A stretch of 35,915 nucleotides of DNA, taken from contig JAJYZF010000040.1 in assembly GCA_021800165.1 (NCBI GenBank), forward strand, positions 1-35,915, in the 5' to 3' direction. This document shows, one piece after another, positions 23,445-32,109 of the stretch; the stretch's first letter is position 1, and each line of letters begins with the position of its first letter. Position numbers and translations under genes: made by a program. This DNA comes from Planctomycetota bacterium. GTDB taxonomy: Bacteria; Planctomycetota; Phycisphaerae; WQYP01. Under the pieces are notes generated by a model. It was not told the DNA's origin. It did no database searches and was given only the letters and a program-made list of their open reading frames with translations.

Positions 23445-24998
23445 TTACGTTGTCCCGCCCACCTCGGCCCGACCAAAGAGCAAATCAATAAGCCCCCGAT
23501 CCCGCCGGTTAAAGAAAATATAGACATGATCGCCCGGGGCCAGGCGCGTGTCTCCGCGGGCGGCAATAAATTCCTCGCCACGCACAATCAGCATGACCGC
23601 GGCGGCGGGTGGAAACTCGATTTCCCGGAGTGTGGCACCGCATACCGCCACCGATGGCTCAATTAAAAAACTGGCCAGATCGCCGGCCAGGGCCCGGGGT
23701 GAATTGATTTCCAGCACCGCATCCGGGGCGGGTTTTTCCTCCGAGCCAAGTTTGAACCACCGGGTTACCCGGCGAATGGTGGCCCCCGGCACCAAGGTGT
23801 TGATCACCACCACAAAAAATACGATGTTGAAGATGTGCCGCGCGCCCGGCAGATGAGCCATCACGGGAAACGTCGCCAAAATAATGGGCACTGCGCCGCG
23901 CAAACCCACCCAGCCGATGAACGCCGTTTCTTTGGCCGAATAGCGCAAGGGGAACAGGCACAACGCCACCGCCACAGGGCGGGCTATTAACGCCAGCACC
24001 AGAGCCACCGCCAAACCCGTCCAGGCCACCTGCCAAAGCTGCGACGGGAACACCAGCAGACCGAGCATCAAAAACATGCCGATCTGGCCCAGCCACGCCA
24101 ACGCCGCATGAACGCGAATCAAGGCGCTGCGGTAGGGCAGGGAAGACGCATCTAGAAAAACACCCGTTAAATAAACCGCCAAAAATCCACTGCCCTGCGC
24201 CAACGTAGCTATGCCGAAGGAAACCAAGGCCAAGGCCACGGTAAAAGCGGGAATCAGGGCGGAGGTGGTCAGCGGCATACGGCGAAGAATAAATCTCCCG
24301 GCCAGCCCGATCAATATGCCGATTCCGGCTCCGAGCACCAATTGCACCGGTACTTGCAGCAGCATCATCCAGGCGGGTGGACGATGCAATGACAAGGCCT
24401 CAATTAAAATGGTGGTCAAAATAACCGCCATGGGGTCGTTCAGGCACGATTCTACTTCAATCGTGCGGCCGATTTTCGTGTTAAGCCGCAGGCTGCCGGC
24501 GCGTAATACTGAAAACACCGCCGCGGTATCGGTGGAAGATACCACCGCACCGATCAGCAGGGATTTGGTCCAGGTTAGACCCAACAGATGCGCCGCCACC
24601 GCCACCAGCGCCGCGGTAAGTGCCACGCCCAGAGTGGCCAGGATCGAGGCGGGCAGCAGCACACTTTGCACCTGGGCCAGGGACGTGCTGAAGCCGCCTT
24701 CAAAAAGAATTAAAATCAGGGCCAGCGTGCCCACGCGAAAGGCGAAGTGGTAATCGGTAAAGGAAATTCCCCCCAACCCTTGCCTGCCGGCCACCATGCC
24801 CAACACCAGCAAAATCAAGACCGCCGGCACGCCCAGCCGATCGGCGGTACGGCTGGAAAGCACCGCAATAGCCGCCAGCAGCCCGAGTACCGCCAGCAAC
24901 AAAGCCGTTGCCATAGGCTCACCCAAAGCAGGCGCGGCTGTGGCCGCCATGCCCCAGTGTTTCAGATGGTCCAAGTTGCCAAGCCAAGCGACTGTCAT
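23445..24998 (-). CDS. nhaP2: CPA1-family potassium or sodium/proton antiporter
   Basis: The protein aligns throughout with E. coli NhaP2 (CvrA), a K+/H+ antiporter. It has twelve or so hydrophobic helices, the motif SSTDTAAVFS, and the ion-binding motif ESCLNDPMAV with the conserved Asn-Asp pair. WVGLRGAVPIILATFP near the end of the membrane part is equally typical. A soluble TrkA-C-like domain follows (the last 90 residues, with PGDHVYIFFNRRD), which in relatives regulates transport. Three starts are possible: GTG 25040, ATG 24998 and ATG 24914. The last gives the N-terminus closest to E. coli and may be the true one. The second half of the E. coli C-terminus is missing, as in many relatives. 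The cation cannot be decided from sequence. Confidence 0.88.
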   Translation of the reverse strand: MTVAWLGNLDHLKHWGMAATAAPALGEPMATALLLAVLGLLAAIAVLSSRTADRLGVPAVLILLVLGMVAGRQGLGGISFTDYHFAFRVGTLALILILFEGGFSTSLAQVQSVLLPASILATLGVALTAALVAVAAHLLGLTWTKSLLIGAVVSSTDTAAVFSVLRAGSLRLNTKIGRTIEVESCLNDPMAVILTTILIEALSLHRPPAWMMLLQVPVQLVLGAGIGILIGLAGRFILRRMPLTTSALIPAFTVALALVSFGIATLAQGSGFLAVYLTGVFLDASSLPYRSALIRVHAALAWLGQIGMFLMLGLLVFPSQLWQVAWTGLAVALVLALIARPVAVALCLFPLRYSAKETAFIGWVGLRGAVPIILATFPVMAHLPGARHIFNIVFFVVVINTLVPGATIRRVTRWFKLGSEEKPAPDAVLEINSPRALAGDLASFLIEPSVAVCGATLREIEFPPAAAVMLIVRGEEFIAARGDTRLAPGDHVYIFFNRRDRGLIDLLFGRAEVGGTT

Positions 24999-25140
24999 GG
25001 CCGCTATGTTAATCTGAAGTGTAAAAAAATGGGTACCCACGGCGTCAACGAAGCGTAAAATCGACCGGCGATGGGCCTACTCGCTTAGGGACCTGGGAAA
25101 AATAACTTCATACTTTCCGGCTGGGCGTGCGGAGATTTGG

Positions 25141-26121
25141 CTAATACCCATTTGGATGCGCCTGAAACCAGCGCCACGCGGATCGCACAATTTCTTCCAG
25201 GTCGGTAATTTTCGCTTTCCATCCGAAATCACGGGCCATTTTGCCGGGATCGGCAAATAGTTCCGGCGGGTCGCCGGCGCGGCGGGGGACTTCACGCGTC
25301 GGGATGTTGGCGTTGGTCACCCGCCTGCATACGGTGATGATTTCGCGCACCGAATACCCACGCCCCACCCCCAGATTGTAAAACAGACCGCAGCCGGGCT
25401 TCAGGTTTTCCAGCAATACCAGGTGGGCCTCCACCAGATCCCATACGTGGACATAATCACGAATGCAGGTGCCGTCGGCGGTGGGGTAATCATGGCCGAA
25501 AATATCCACCTGCGGCCGCTGCCCCAAAGCCACCTGCAATACAATCGGAATCAGATGCGTTTCCGGACGATGGTCTTCGCCGATGCTGCCATCCAACGCC
25601 GAACCGGCGACATTAAAATAACGCGGCGCGGCAAAAGCCAGCCCTTCCGCCTGCGCGGTATCCCGCAAAATGCGCTCCACCATCCATTTGCTTTGACCAT
25701 AGGGACTAATCGGACATTGCGGCATATCTTCGGTAATCGGTACATGGTCCGGCTGGCCGTAGGTGGCGCAGGTGCTGGAAAAAACCAGTTTTTTGATCCC
25801 GCACAAGTGCATCGCGTCGAGCATGCTGATGGTGTGGGCCACGTTGTTGCGGTAATACTTGCGTGGATCTTCCACACTTTCGCCCACATAGGCATTGGCG
25901 GCAAAATGCATGACCGCCTCAATTTTCCGGGCTTGGAACACCGCGGCCAATGCGGCGGTCTGGCCGCAATCCAAAGCATAAAACGCCGCCTGCCTGTGCA
26001 CCGCCGCCCGATGGCCATTGGTTAAATTGTCAATGGCCGTTACCTGATGGCCGCGCTCGACCAGCAGCTTCACCGCATGAGAACCAATAAACCCGGCTCC
26101 GCCGATTACCGCAATATTCAT
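25141..26121 (-). CDS. galE: UDP-glucose 4-epimerase
   Basis: GalE interconverts UDP-glucose and UDP-galactose, feeding galactose use and polysaccharide synthesis. The 326-residue protein shows the NAD-binding GGAGFIG at 7-13, the catalytic Thr117 (FSSTCATYG), and Tyr141 with Lys145 (YGQSK). Substrate-side motifs PRYFNVAG and RDYVHVWDL are present. The length equals that of typical bacterial GalE. The frame reaches 26208, but the ATG at 26121 starts exactly at the Rossmann strand and has GGGGA upstream. The gene is divergent from the VOC gene, sharing a 144-base intergenic region. Confidence 0.93.
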   Translation of the reverse strand: MNIAVIGGAGFIGSHAVKLLVERGHQVTAIDNLTNGHRAAVHRQAAFYALDCGQTAALAAVFQARKIEAVMHFAANAYVGESVEDPRKYYRNNVAHTISMLDAMHLCGIKKLVFSSTCATYGQPDHVPITEDMPQCPISPYGQSKWMVERILRDTAQAEGLAFAAPRYFNVAGSALDGSIGEDHRPETHLIPIVLQVALGQRPQVDIFGHDYPTADGTCIRDYVHVWDLVEAHLVLLENLKPGCGLFYNLGVGRGYSVREIITVCRRVTNANIPTREVPRRAGDPPELFADPGKMARDFGWKAKITDLEEIVRSAWRWFQAHPNGY

Positions 26122-26265
26122 AATATCCCCAAGGCCATGATGACCGTTCCAATTCAGCCTATACGTTAATCTCGGCGGGCCATGGTGTAAAATGGTGGAG
26201 GGAAGCATGGCCGATGCGGCCGCGTCGCCCGCCGCGCCACCCCGGTTTTACCAAGGAGCCGCAAC

Positions 26266-26610
26266 ATGTTTGAAATGGACCACGTGGCAATTCAAACGGC
26301 CGATATCCCGACGGCCGTGCAATTCTACCGCGACAATTTCGGAGCCACGGTTTTGTACCAGGACGCAAGCTGGGCGTTTTTGAAAATCGGCCAGGGCAAA
26401 CTGGCCCTGGTTTTGCCGCAGCAGCATCCGGCGCACGTGGCTTTGCGCGTGAGCCTGCAAGACTTACAGGCCATGGCGGAACGCTTCGGGCGCGCCATTG
26501 CCACCCACCGCGACGGCACTCAGGGCATTTACCTCACGGACCCTGCCGGAAACGTCACCGAGTTAATCTATTACCCGCCGGGCTATGTGGCACAGGCCAG
26601 GGACGCGTAG
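26266..26610 (+). CDS. VOC-family (glyoxalase/dioxygenase fold) protein
   Basis: The small protein (114 residues) is a one-domain member of the vicinal oxygen chelate superfamily. It has the two beta-alpha-beta-beta-beta modules and three probable metal ligands: His6 (DHVAIQT), His57 (HVALRV) and Glu99 (DPAGNVTEL). Relatives range from glyoxalase I to fosfomycin resistance proteins and simple binding proteins, so the reaction is unknown. The ATG has AAGGAG eight bases upstream. It is transcribed alone. Confidence 0.85.
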   Translation: MFEMDHVAIQTADIPTAVQFYRDNFGATVLYQDASWAFLKIGQGKLALVLPQQHPAHVALRVSLQDLQAMAERFGRAIATHRDGTQGIYLTDPAGNVTELIYYPPGYVAQARDA

Positions 26611-26690
26611 AGGCCGTGCCGGCCCATGCCAGCCCCACGCCGGAACCGGACGCACGTGGCCAGCCGCATTACTCCACCCACCCGCCACTG

Positions 26691-26714
26691 GTCCCGCAGC
26701 GCTCCCTGCGGGGC
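26691..26714. terminator. GC hairpin between convergent genes
   Basis: GTCCCGCAG (26691-26699) pairs with CTGCGGGGC (26706-26714) with nine pairs, one of them T-G, around a 6-base loop. It lies between the ends of the VOC gene and guaB, where a bidirectional terminator is expected. No clear T tract follows on either strand. Confidence 0.4.
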
Positions 26715-26750
26715 AGCGTGTCAACGCCAATTCCTGGTCGCCCGCAAAGG

Positions 26751-28268
26751 TTATTCCTCCAGCGATCCATCACTGGATAGATAGTTTGGACTTTCCCGGG
26801 TAATCATAATGTCGTGCGGATGGGCTTCAATTAAACTCGAATAGGATACCTTGACGAACCGGGCCTTGGCGTGCAATTCGGCAATGGTGTGGGCACCACA
26901 ATACCCCATACCGGCGCGCAAACCGCCCACCATCTGGTAAACAAAATCGCCCAGCGGGCCACGGTAATGCACCAGCCCTTCCACACCCTCCGGCACCAGC
27001 TTGCCGGTTTGCCGCACCCCCGCCTGACCATATCGATCGGCCGAGCCTTGAACCATCGCCCCCATGGAGCCCATGCCCCGATAGCTTTTGAAACGCCGCC
27101 CGCGCCGCAGCACCAATTCGCCGGGACTTTCATCCAAGCCCGCAAAAAGCGAACCCATCATCACCGCGCTGGCCCCCACCGCCAGGGCCTTGGTGATGTC
27201 CCCGCTGTGGCGAATGCCGCCATCGGCTATCACCGGCACCCCGGCCGATGCGGCTACGGACATGACGTTAAGGATGGCGGTGATCTGCGGAACCCCCACG
27301 CCCGTCACCACACGGGTGGTACATATACTCCCTGGACCAATGCCCACCTTCACGCCATCGGCCCCGGCGGCGATTAAATCATGGGCCGCGTCCGCGGTGG
27401 CGATATTGCCGGCGATTACATCAATGGTGAAGCGCTTTTTTATTTCACGCACTGTTTCCAGGACATTGCCCGAATGACCGTGGGCCGTATCCACGATGAC
27501 CACATCCACACCGGTTTGAATCAGCGCCGCAATGCGATCATACTGTTTTACGCCAACCGCAGCGCCCACACGCAGCCGCCCGCGGGAATCCTTGCACGCA
27601 AACGGGAATTGATGAATTTTTTCAATATCGCGCATGGTGATCATGCCCTTGAGCCGCCGCCGGTCATCCACCAGCAGCAGTTTTTCCACACGCGCCGTAT
27701 TCAAAATTCCTTCCGCCTGTTCCAACGATGTGGTCGGCGGAGCGGTCACTAAATTATTTTTGGTCATGACCTCGCGCACCGGTCGATGGTCGTCCCCTTC
27801 ATGAAACTTCATGTCGCGCCGCGTGATAATGCCCACCAACTCCCCCGCATCGGCCAGCACAATCGGTATGCCGCTGATATTCTGTTCTTTCATAATTTGT
27901 CTGGCCCGACCCACCGTGGCGTCCGGGGGCAGACTTACCGGATCCGTGATAATGCCGTTGGCCGAACGCTTGACCTTTTCGACCTCGCGACACTGCATTT
28001 CCACCGGCATATTTTTGTGAATGCAGCCCAACCCGCCTTCCTGGGCCAGCGCGATCGCCAGGGCCGATTCCGTAACGGTATCCATCGGCGCGGAAAGCAG
28101 CGGCACATTCAACTCTATATTGCGGGTGACGCGGGTGCGCACGTTGGCCTCCGCCGGCACCAGGTCGCTGCGCATGGGCAAGAGCAGCACGTCGTCAAAG
28201 GTAATGCCCTCGCCGATAATTTTTTCGGTCGATGGCAGGCTCGGCGTAACTCCGGATGAATGAGTCAT
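26751..28268 (-). CDS. guaB: Inosine-5'-monophosphate dehydrogenase
   Basis: GuaB oxidises IMP to XMP with NAD, the committed step of GTP synthesis. The protein (505 residues) has the family start TFDDVLLLP (23-31), a pair of CBS domains inserted at about 105-220, the catalytic Cys316 in GPGSICTTR, and the flap region with [10 protein letters not shown]. The C-terminal [22 protein letters not shown] is typical of bacterial GuaB. The frame reaches 28349, but the ATG at 28268 is chosen because GGAGGAAA lies about eight bases upstream. No guaA is adjacent. Confidence 0.96.
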   Translation of the reverse strand: MTHSSGVTPSLPSTEKIIGEGITFDDVLLLPMRSDLVPAEANVRTRVTRNIELNVPLLSAPMDTVTESALAIALAQEGGLGCIHKNMPVEMQCREVEKVKRSANGIITDPVSLPPDATVGRARQIMKEQNISGIPIVLADAGELVGIITRRDMKFHEGDDHRPVREVMTKNNLVTAPPTTSLEQAEGILNTARVEKLLLVDDRRRLKGMITMRDIEKIHQFPFACKDSRGRLRVGAAVGVKQYDRIAALIQTGVDVVIVDTAHGHSGNVLETVREIKKRFTIDVIAGNIATADAAHDLIAAGADGVKVGIGPGSICTTRVVTGVGVPQITAILNVMSVAASAGVPVIADGGIRHSGDITKALAVGASAVMMGSLFAGLDESPGELVLRRGRRFKSYRGMGSMGAMVQGSADRYGQAGVRQTGKLVPEGVEGLVHYRGPLGDFVYQMVGGLRAGMGYCGAHTIAELHAKARFVKVSYSSLIEAHPHDIMITRESPNYLSSDGSLEE

Positions 28269-28634
28269 GGGGACATTTCCTCCGAACAAATGCCACAGCT
28301 CCGCCACGGCATGGTCAGGATGGACCTGCTCCATCCCCGGCCCTTCCACCGCCGGCTGCGGATCAAGGAACTAAAAATCTTGGCAAATCGGTATTCCATG
28401 TGGCGATAATGCCCGAAAAACGCCCCGGAGTCAATCGGCTGTGCCCCCCCGTGCGCCAAGCCACCCATGCCCATCTTGGCATTCCCGGTATGGGCATAGC
28501 GTGGGCTGCGGAGCGTAGCGCGCCCTGCTGAAGGCGGATTTCGTTGGTCCTTAAAACCTACCGGGCAGGTTCTTCCATGGCGACATGGGCCAGACCGCCT
28601 GCCCATCCAGATCGGGAAGGATTTTGGGTTATGG
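28269..28634. other. Intergenic region upstream of guaB
   Basis: The 366-base gap holds no credible gene. It contains a perfect 8-base inverted repeat (28467-28497) and a weak reverse-strand hairpin AACCT/AGGTT (28555-28571) followed by TTTT, which may terminate the carbonic anhydrase transcript. The promoter of guaB should lie here on the reverse strand, but no clear -35/-10 pair was found. Confidence 0.4.
28467..28497. promoter_or_regulatory. Inverted repeat upstream of guaB
   Basis: ATGCCCAT (28467-28474) and ATGGGCAT (28490-28497) form a perfect inverted repeat with a 15-base spacer, 200 bases upstream of the guaB start. It could be a regulator binding site or an RNA hairpin. No T tract follows, so it is not a convincing terminator. 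Confidence 0.3.
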
Positions 28635-29327
28635 TCACTTCAAGAGCACCACGCGCCCGGTATCCAACTCATACCGGGCCGCCAGAATTTCCAGCTTGCC
28701 CGCTTTTATCAGCTTGGCCAGAACCGGCAATGCACGCAGCCGCCGGGCCTGGAGCCGGGTGTTCGCGTCGATGGCATTGTGCAATAAATCTCCGGGCATG
28801 GCCTTGGCGGACTCCACGGCGGGATGTATGGCATGAATCACCGCCCCCAGTTCCGGACTGTGTTGATCGGCACCGGGATGCAAAGCCGCCTTCACGGCCC
28901 CACAATCATCATGGCCCAGCACCACCACCAGATGCACATGCAAATGCTCCACCGCATATTCCACACTGCCCGCAGCCGCCTTATCCACAACATCACCCGC
29001 CAGCCGCACCACAAATAGGCGGCCCAATCCCTGATCAAAAACGAGCGTGGGTGGTACCCGCGAATCGGAGCACGCCACGATCACGGCCAGAGGTTGCTGT
29101 CCTTTCAGCAATTCCGCGCGGCGCGCCGGCGAGGCGTCGGCAAAGGTCAACTTGCCCTGTACAAACCGCTGGTTGCCCCGCATCAGACGCTGCAGCGGCG
29201 TGGCCGCAACGGGCGACGCCATCCGGCCCTTATTCCACGTGCTGCAGCCGACCATCGCCGATGGTAACAGCAGCACGACCAGCGAAACCGCCAGAGCTTT
29301 AAGCCCCGAAAACTGAACCTTGTGCAT
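28635..29327 (-). CDS. Beta-carbonic anhydrase, predicted lipoprotein
   Basis: Carbonic anhydrase interconverts CO2 and bicarbonate. The 230-residue protein has the beta-class zinc motifs: Cys86, Asp88 and Arg90 in CSDSRVP, then His139 and Cys142 in GHDDCGA. GLGRLFVVRLAGDVV matches the family core. Before the domain lies a lipoprotein signal: a hydrophobic stretch (about 9-26) and a lipobox-like MVGC with Cys28 as the likely lipidated residue. This predicts an enzyme anchored at the membrane outside the cytoplasm. The frame reaches 29534, overlapping the next gene; the ATG at 29327 gives the signal peptide directly and is preferred. The gene is divergent from the MlaD-like gene. Confidence 0.87.
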   Translation of the reverse strand: MHKVQFSGLKALAVSLVVLLLPSAMVGCSTWNKGRMASPVAATPLQRLMRGNQRFVQGKLTFADASPARRAELLKGQQPLAVIVACSDSRVPPTLVFDQGLGRLFVVRLAGDVVDKAAAGSVEYAVEHLHVHLVVVLGHDDCGAVKAALHPGADQHSPELGAVIHAIHPAVESAKAMPGDLLHNAIDANTRLQARRLRALPVLAKLIKAGKLEILAARYELDTGRVVLLK

Positions 29328-29435
29328 GGTTGATATTCCCGACAAAACCATCTGATCAATACTCTTGCGATACCGCAGTACGACATTTATGCTAAAACCA
29401 CCCCTGGCCAATAGCAAGCGCCGCCTCCGGTTGCC

Positions 29436-29471
29436 TTGCAACACCATTGCGGCGAAACTATATACTATAAT
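29436..29471 (+). promoter_or_regulatory. Candidate promoter of the MlaD-like gene
   Basis: TTGCAA (29436-29441) is followed after 17 bases by TATATA (29459-29464), and a perfect TATAAT overlaps slightly downstream at 29466-29471. The AT-rich patch lies about 65 bases before the ATG at 29533. The exact -10 box cannot be chosen from sequence. Confidence 0.4.
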
Positions 29472-29532
29472 GCTGATCCGCGCGGCGGGTCGATGAGACC
29501 AGAACGCCGGAAAAGCGGTTGAAGGTGGCGGC

Positions 29533-30588
29533 ATGCTTAAAGATCAAACCCGAAACATGATTGTTGGCCTGACATTTATTGTCGCGGCAACGGCTTTTGT
29601 CCTGGGAATATTTTTCCTGGGTAAGCTTCCGGCCCTGGGGCCAAACGCACCCTACCGTGTCACTGTGGTCGCTCCCAATGCCGCCGGGCTGTCTTCCGGC
29701 GATGTGGTAACCCTTAACGGCGTGACGGTCGGAACGGTCTCGGATGTCTTGCTGCCGCCGCATTACGCCAACGCCGACATCAGGTTATCCATCTATCAAC
29801 AATACGCCTTGCCCACCAATACCAGCGCCAAGATAGGCACACGCACCATCGGTACCTCCTACGTCGCCCTGTGGGTGCCCCAGCCCGCCGCCACCACCAA
29901 TTTGCCTCAAGACGGTACCGCCATTATTCACGGTTCCACGGCCAGTTCCAGTCTCATTCCCAAGTCGGTGGTGACGGATTTTACCGCACTGAAAAGTGAC
30001 TTCGGCCGGCTTAGTGCCAAACTTGATCGCGTCGCCGACGATCTTCACGCTCTGCTTAAGCCGGTCCACTTAACCGCCGCCCAGGCATCGGGTAAGGCCA
30101 CCGCGGCCACGAGCCTTGGCAACATGAGCGTCTTGGTGCAACGGCTGAATGTGACCATCCAGTCATTCAACCGCCTCATTGCCGATCAAAAACTGCGGGC
30201 GCAGGTGCGCACGATCGTGGCCAATGCCGCCGCCTCGTCCAAAGAGCTGAAGGCCATTCTCGTTAGACTCAACGGAACCGTTACCCGCGCCAATACCACC
30301 CTGACCAGCGCCAATGCCGCCGCCGCTAGCGTGGGCCAGGTGGCCCTAAGCGCCCGACGCCACATTGCCGCCGTGAGCGTACATTTGACTGAGTTGCTGG
30401 AGCATCTCGATACGATCACCCAGGCCATTGCCGCGGGGCACGGGACGGCCGGTCGATTTGTGAAAGACCCCCGCCTGTATAACGCCCTGCTGGACTTGAC
30501 CCATCAACTCAAGGGCACCGTCGACGACCTCCATGCCCTGGTCAAGCAGATACAGGCCAATGGCGTAAAATTAAACCTGCATTTTTAA
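29533..30588 (+). CDS. MCE/MlaD-domain protein
   Basis: MCE-domain proteins form rings that carry phospholipids or other lipids between membranes, usually with a permease (MlaE) and ATPase (MlaF). The product (351 residues) has an N-terminal membrane helix (about 9-32) and the MCE domain (about 40-115) with VTVVAPNAAGLSSGDVVTLNGVTVGTV. The rest, about 150-345, is strongly helical with many Ala, Val and Leu, and probably forms a long coiled-coil. No mlaE, mlaF or other transport gene is adjacent, so the partners must be elsewhere. The ATG has GAAGG upstream. Confidence 0.85.
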   Translation: MLKDQTRNMIVGLTFIVAATAFVLGIFFLGKLPALGPNAPYRVTVVAPNAAGLSSGDVVTLNGVTVGTVSDVLLPPHYANADIRLSIYQQYALPTNTSAKIGTRTIGTSYVALWVPQPAATTNLPQDGTAIIHGSTASSSLIPKSVVTDFTALKSDFGRLSAKLDRVADDLHALLKPVHLTAAQASGKATAATSLGNMSVLVQRLNVTIQSFNRLIADQKLRAQVRTIVANAAASSKELKAILVRLNGTVTRANTTLTSANAAAASVGQVALSARRHIAAVSVHLTELLEHLDTITQAIAAGHGTAGRFVKDPRLYNALLDLTHQLKGTVDDLHALVKQIQANGVKLNLHF

Positions 30589-30633
30589 CGCTGCCGGCCG
30601 CACGCAAGCGACCGCTGCCCAGCAACGACACGC

Positions 30634-30678
30634 GGCACCGCATTGGGCGAGGTGCCCTGCTTCCGGTAATTCTTTTTT
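30634..30678 (+). terminator. Possible terminator after the MlaD-like gene
   Basis: GGCACC (30634-30639) pairs with GGTGCC (30651-30656). A run of six T residues follows at 30673-30678. The 16-base space between stem and T run is longer than in standard intrinsic terminators, so the call is tentative. It lies between convergent genes. Confidence 0.3.
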
Positions 30679-30731
30679 GATAAGTTGTTTTGTTTTCAGT
30701 GCATTCAAGTCGGCATCCGTCGGCCGGCGGG

Positions 30732-31130
30732 TTAGCTCTCCAGCAGTAATTCCATCGCGGCTACACGGTCCAGCGCCAGCCGCCGGCGTGCCGCCATATC
30801 CGATGAATCCGCGCTAAGACCCTCCGCTTTATCTCTTTCCCGGCCGACGAATTCCGCGGTGATTTGCTTTTCGGGTAACGCCTCTTCCGCGACAATGTTC
30901 AGGACATTATCGCGCATCTGGGCGTACCCGCCATTGACGACAAAGCGGGTGTTTTCCTGATCCGTTTCCAGCTTCAAAATGCCGGCCCCCAGCCGGGTGA
31001 CAAACGAGGCATGCCGGTTCAGTACGCCCAGGCCGCCATCGTGCGCCGGTAAAATAACCATGGTCACCTCCCCTTCAAAAACCAGTGCATCGGGAGTTGC
31101 CAGTGCCGCCTTAAATGGAGTGAACGCCAT
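30732..31130 (-). CDS. atpC: F1 ATP synthase epsilon subunit
   Basis: The epsilon subunit sits in the central stalk of F1 and can inhibit ATP hydrolysis. The protein (132 residues) has the N-terminal beta-sandwich (TPDALVFEGEVTMVILPAHDGGLGVLNRHASFVT), the typical NGGYAQMRDNVLNIVAEEA at its end, and a C-terminal helical part. The length is normal. In most bacteria atpC directly follows atpD. Here the bases upstream hold the repeat-flanked MNT/HEPN pair on the other strand, and no other atp gene is in the window. The gene therefore appears separated from the rest of the ATP synthase operon, or belongs to a split operon. A GGGGA sequence lies about ten bases before the ATG. Confidence 0.92.
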   Translation of the reverse strand: MAFTPFKAALATPDALVFEGEVTMVILPAHDGGLGVLNRHASFVTRLGAGILKLETDQENTRFVVNGGYAQMRDNVLNIVAEEALPEKQITAEFVGRERDKAEGLSADSSDMAARRRLALDRVAAMELLLES

Positions 31131-31192
31131 ATTCTTATAATCCCCTACGCCAAATCAGCCCTGAGCATAACCAAAAATGCTGCAATCCGCCA

Positions 31193-31226
31193 CCGCCGCG
31201 GAGGGCATGTTAACTTTGGCTTGACA
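31193..31226. repeat. Direct repeat, left copy
   Basis: These 34 bases recur at 32110-32143 with a single difference (G31205 against A32122). Both copies have the same orientation and end in TTGACA. The copies bracket the MNT/HEPN gene pair at a distance of 917 bases. Neighbouring bases (CGCCAC a little upstream) are also partly shared, so the repeat may once have been longer. Confidence 0.85.
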
Positions 31227-31242
31227 AAGGCCGGAACTATCC

Positions 31243-31271
31243 TTGCCGTTGGGCATTTTGGTTTGTATATT
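31243..31271 (+). promoter_or_regulatory. Candidate promoter of the MNT/HEPN pair
   Basis: TTGCCG (31243-31248) and TATATT (31266-31271) are separated by 17 bases, matching four and five of the six consensus positions. The start of transcription would be near 31278, leaving a leader of about 110 bases before the nucleotidyltransferase ATG. Confidence 0.45.
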
Positions 31272-31389
31272 GGTTTGCGTAAAAGGATAGCCGTCATCCT
31301 TGTGCGCAGGCCTGCTTGCCGTTGTGCCACAAAGCCCCTCGGAATCTCGCATCGGCCAATGGGTAACCGGCGGCAATGGATTGTGTGCG

Positions 31390-31701
31390 ATGATTGATCT
31401 TATTGTGCAGCATCAATCGCGGATCGAAGCCTTGTGCCGGAGGTTCCATGTTTGTCGGCTGGAAGTCTTCGGCTCTGCAGCGGAGCCGGGGCGGTTTGAT
31501 GGCCAGCGCAGCGATGTGGACTTTTTGGTGGAGTTCAGCCCGGATGCCGAGCCGCACCTGGCGGAACTCTACCTGGACCTGATCGCCGCGTTGCGCGACA
31601 CTCTGGGCCGGGATGTGGATTTGGTGATGGCCCGTGCGATTCGCAATCCGTATTTTCGGCAGGTCATTGACCGCAACCGTAGGACCCTTTATGCAGCCTG
31701 A
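31390..31701 (+). CDS. mntA: MNT-family nucleotidyltransferase (antitoxin of a HEPN toxin)
   Basis: The product (103 residues) is a minimal nucleotidyltransferase. It has Gly28-Ser29 (VFGSAAE), the metal-binding Asp42 and Asp44 (RSDVDFLVEF) and a third Asp77 (GRDVDLV), so the active site is complete. In characterised MntA/HepT systems this enzyme transfers AMP groups to a tyrosine of the HEPN toxin and silences it. The gene overlaps the HEPN gene by 11 bases, consistent with one operon. The ATG at 31390 is chosen over an upstream GTG or ATG that would extend into sequence unlike the family. The pair lies between two 34-base direct repeats. Confidence 0.85.
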   Translation: MIDLIVQHQSRIEALCRRFHVCRLEVFGSAAEPGRFDGQRSDVDFLVEFSPDAEPHLAELYLDLIAALRDTLGRDVDLVMARAIRNPYFRQVIDRNRRTLYAA

Positions 31702-32038
31702 GGCGCTTAAACTGTTAACGGATGTGGGGCAAGCCGGGGCGGCCATTCTGGCCTTCGCCGCCGACCTTACGCCCCGGCAATATGAATCCGATGTGCTGCT
31801 GCGGTCGCTGGTGGAGCGGCAATGCGAAATCATCGGCGAGGCCCTGCGCCGGCTGGAACGTGCCGATCCACAGGTGTTCGCGCAGATTCGCCACGCCCGC
31901 CGTATCATCGACTTTCGCAACGTTATCGCGCACGGCTACGACTCCTTGGATTCCGTGATCGTCTCACAGGTGGTACGTCTGCACCTGCCCGATCTGTTGG
32001 AGGGCGTGCGGGCAGTTACAAAACTCACCCATCAGTAG
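31691..32038 (+). CDS. hepT: HEPN-domain toxin (HepT-like, DUF86)
   Basis: The 115-residue protein is a DUF86/HEPN-domain ribonuclease toxin. The active-site motif RX4HXY is intact: Arg76, His81 and Tyr83 in RNVIAHGY. In the studied HepT proteins the arginine and histidine cut RNA and the tyrosine is AMPylated by MntA. The preceding helices carry RQCEIIGEALRRL, typical of the family. Thus the residues for toxicity and for control are both present, which suggests a functional module. The start overlaps the nucleotidyltransferase gene by 11 bases. Confidence 0.87.
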   Translation: MQPEALKLLTDVGQAGAAILAFAADLTPRQYESDVLLRSLVERQCEIIGEALRRLERADPQVFAQIRHARRIIDFRNVIAHGYDSLDSVIVSQVVRLHLPDLLEGVRAVTKLTHQ

Positions 32039-32109
32039 CCGCATCACCGCCGTTGACCGAGTTACATGTCGCGTCACCACCACTTCTCCAAAACCCGCCG
32101 CGCCACGCC

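Noticed and set aside
25423..26025. Forward open frame of 200 codons
   Set aside because: Antisense to galE; chance frame.
28544..29302. Forward open frame of 252 codons
   Set aside because: Antisense to the carbonic anhydrase; product is Pro/Arg-rich and featureless.
29328..29534. Longer N-terminus of the carbonic anhydrase
   Set aside because: It would overlap the MlaD-like gene start and bury the lipoprotein signal more than 60 residues inside the protein.
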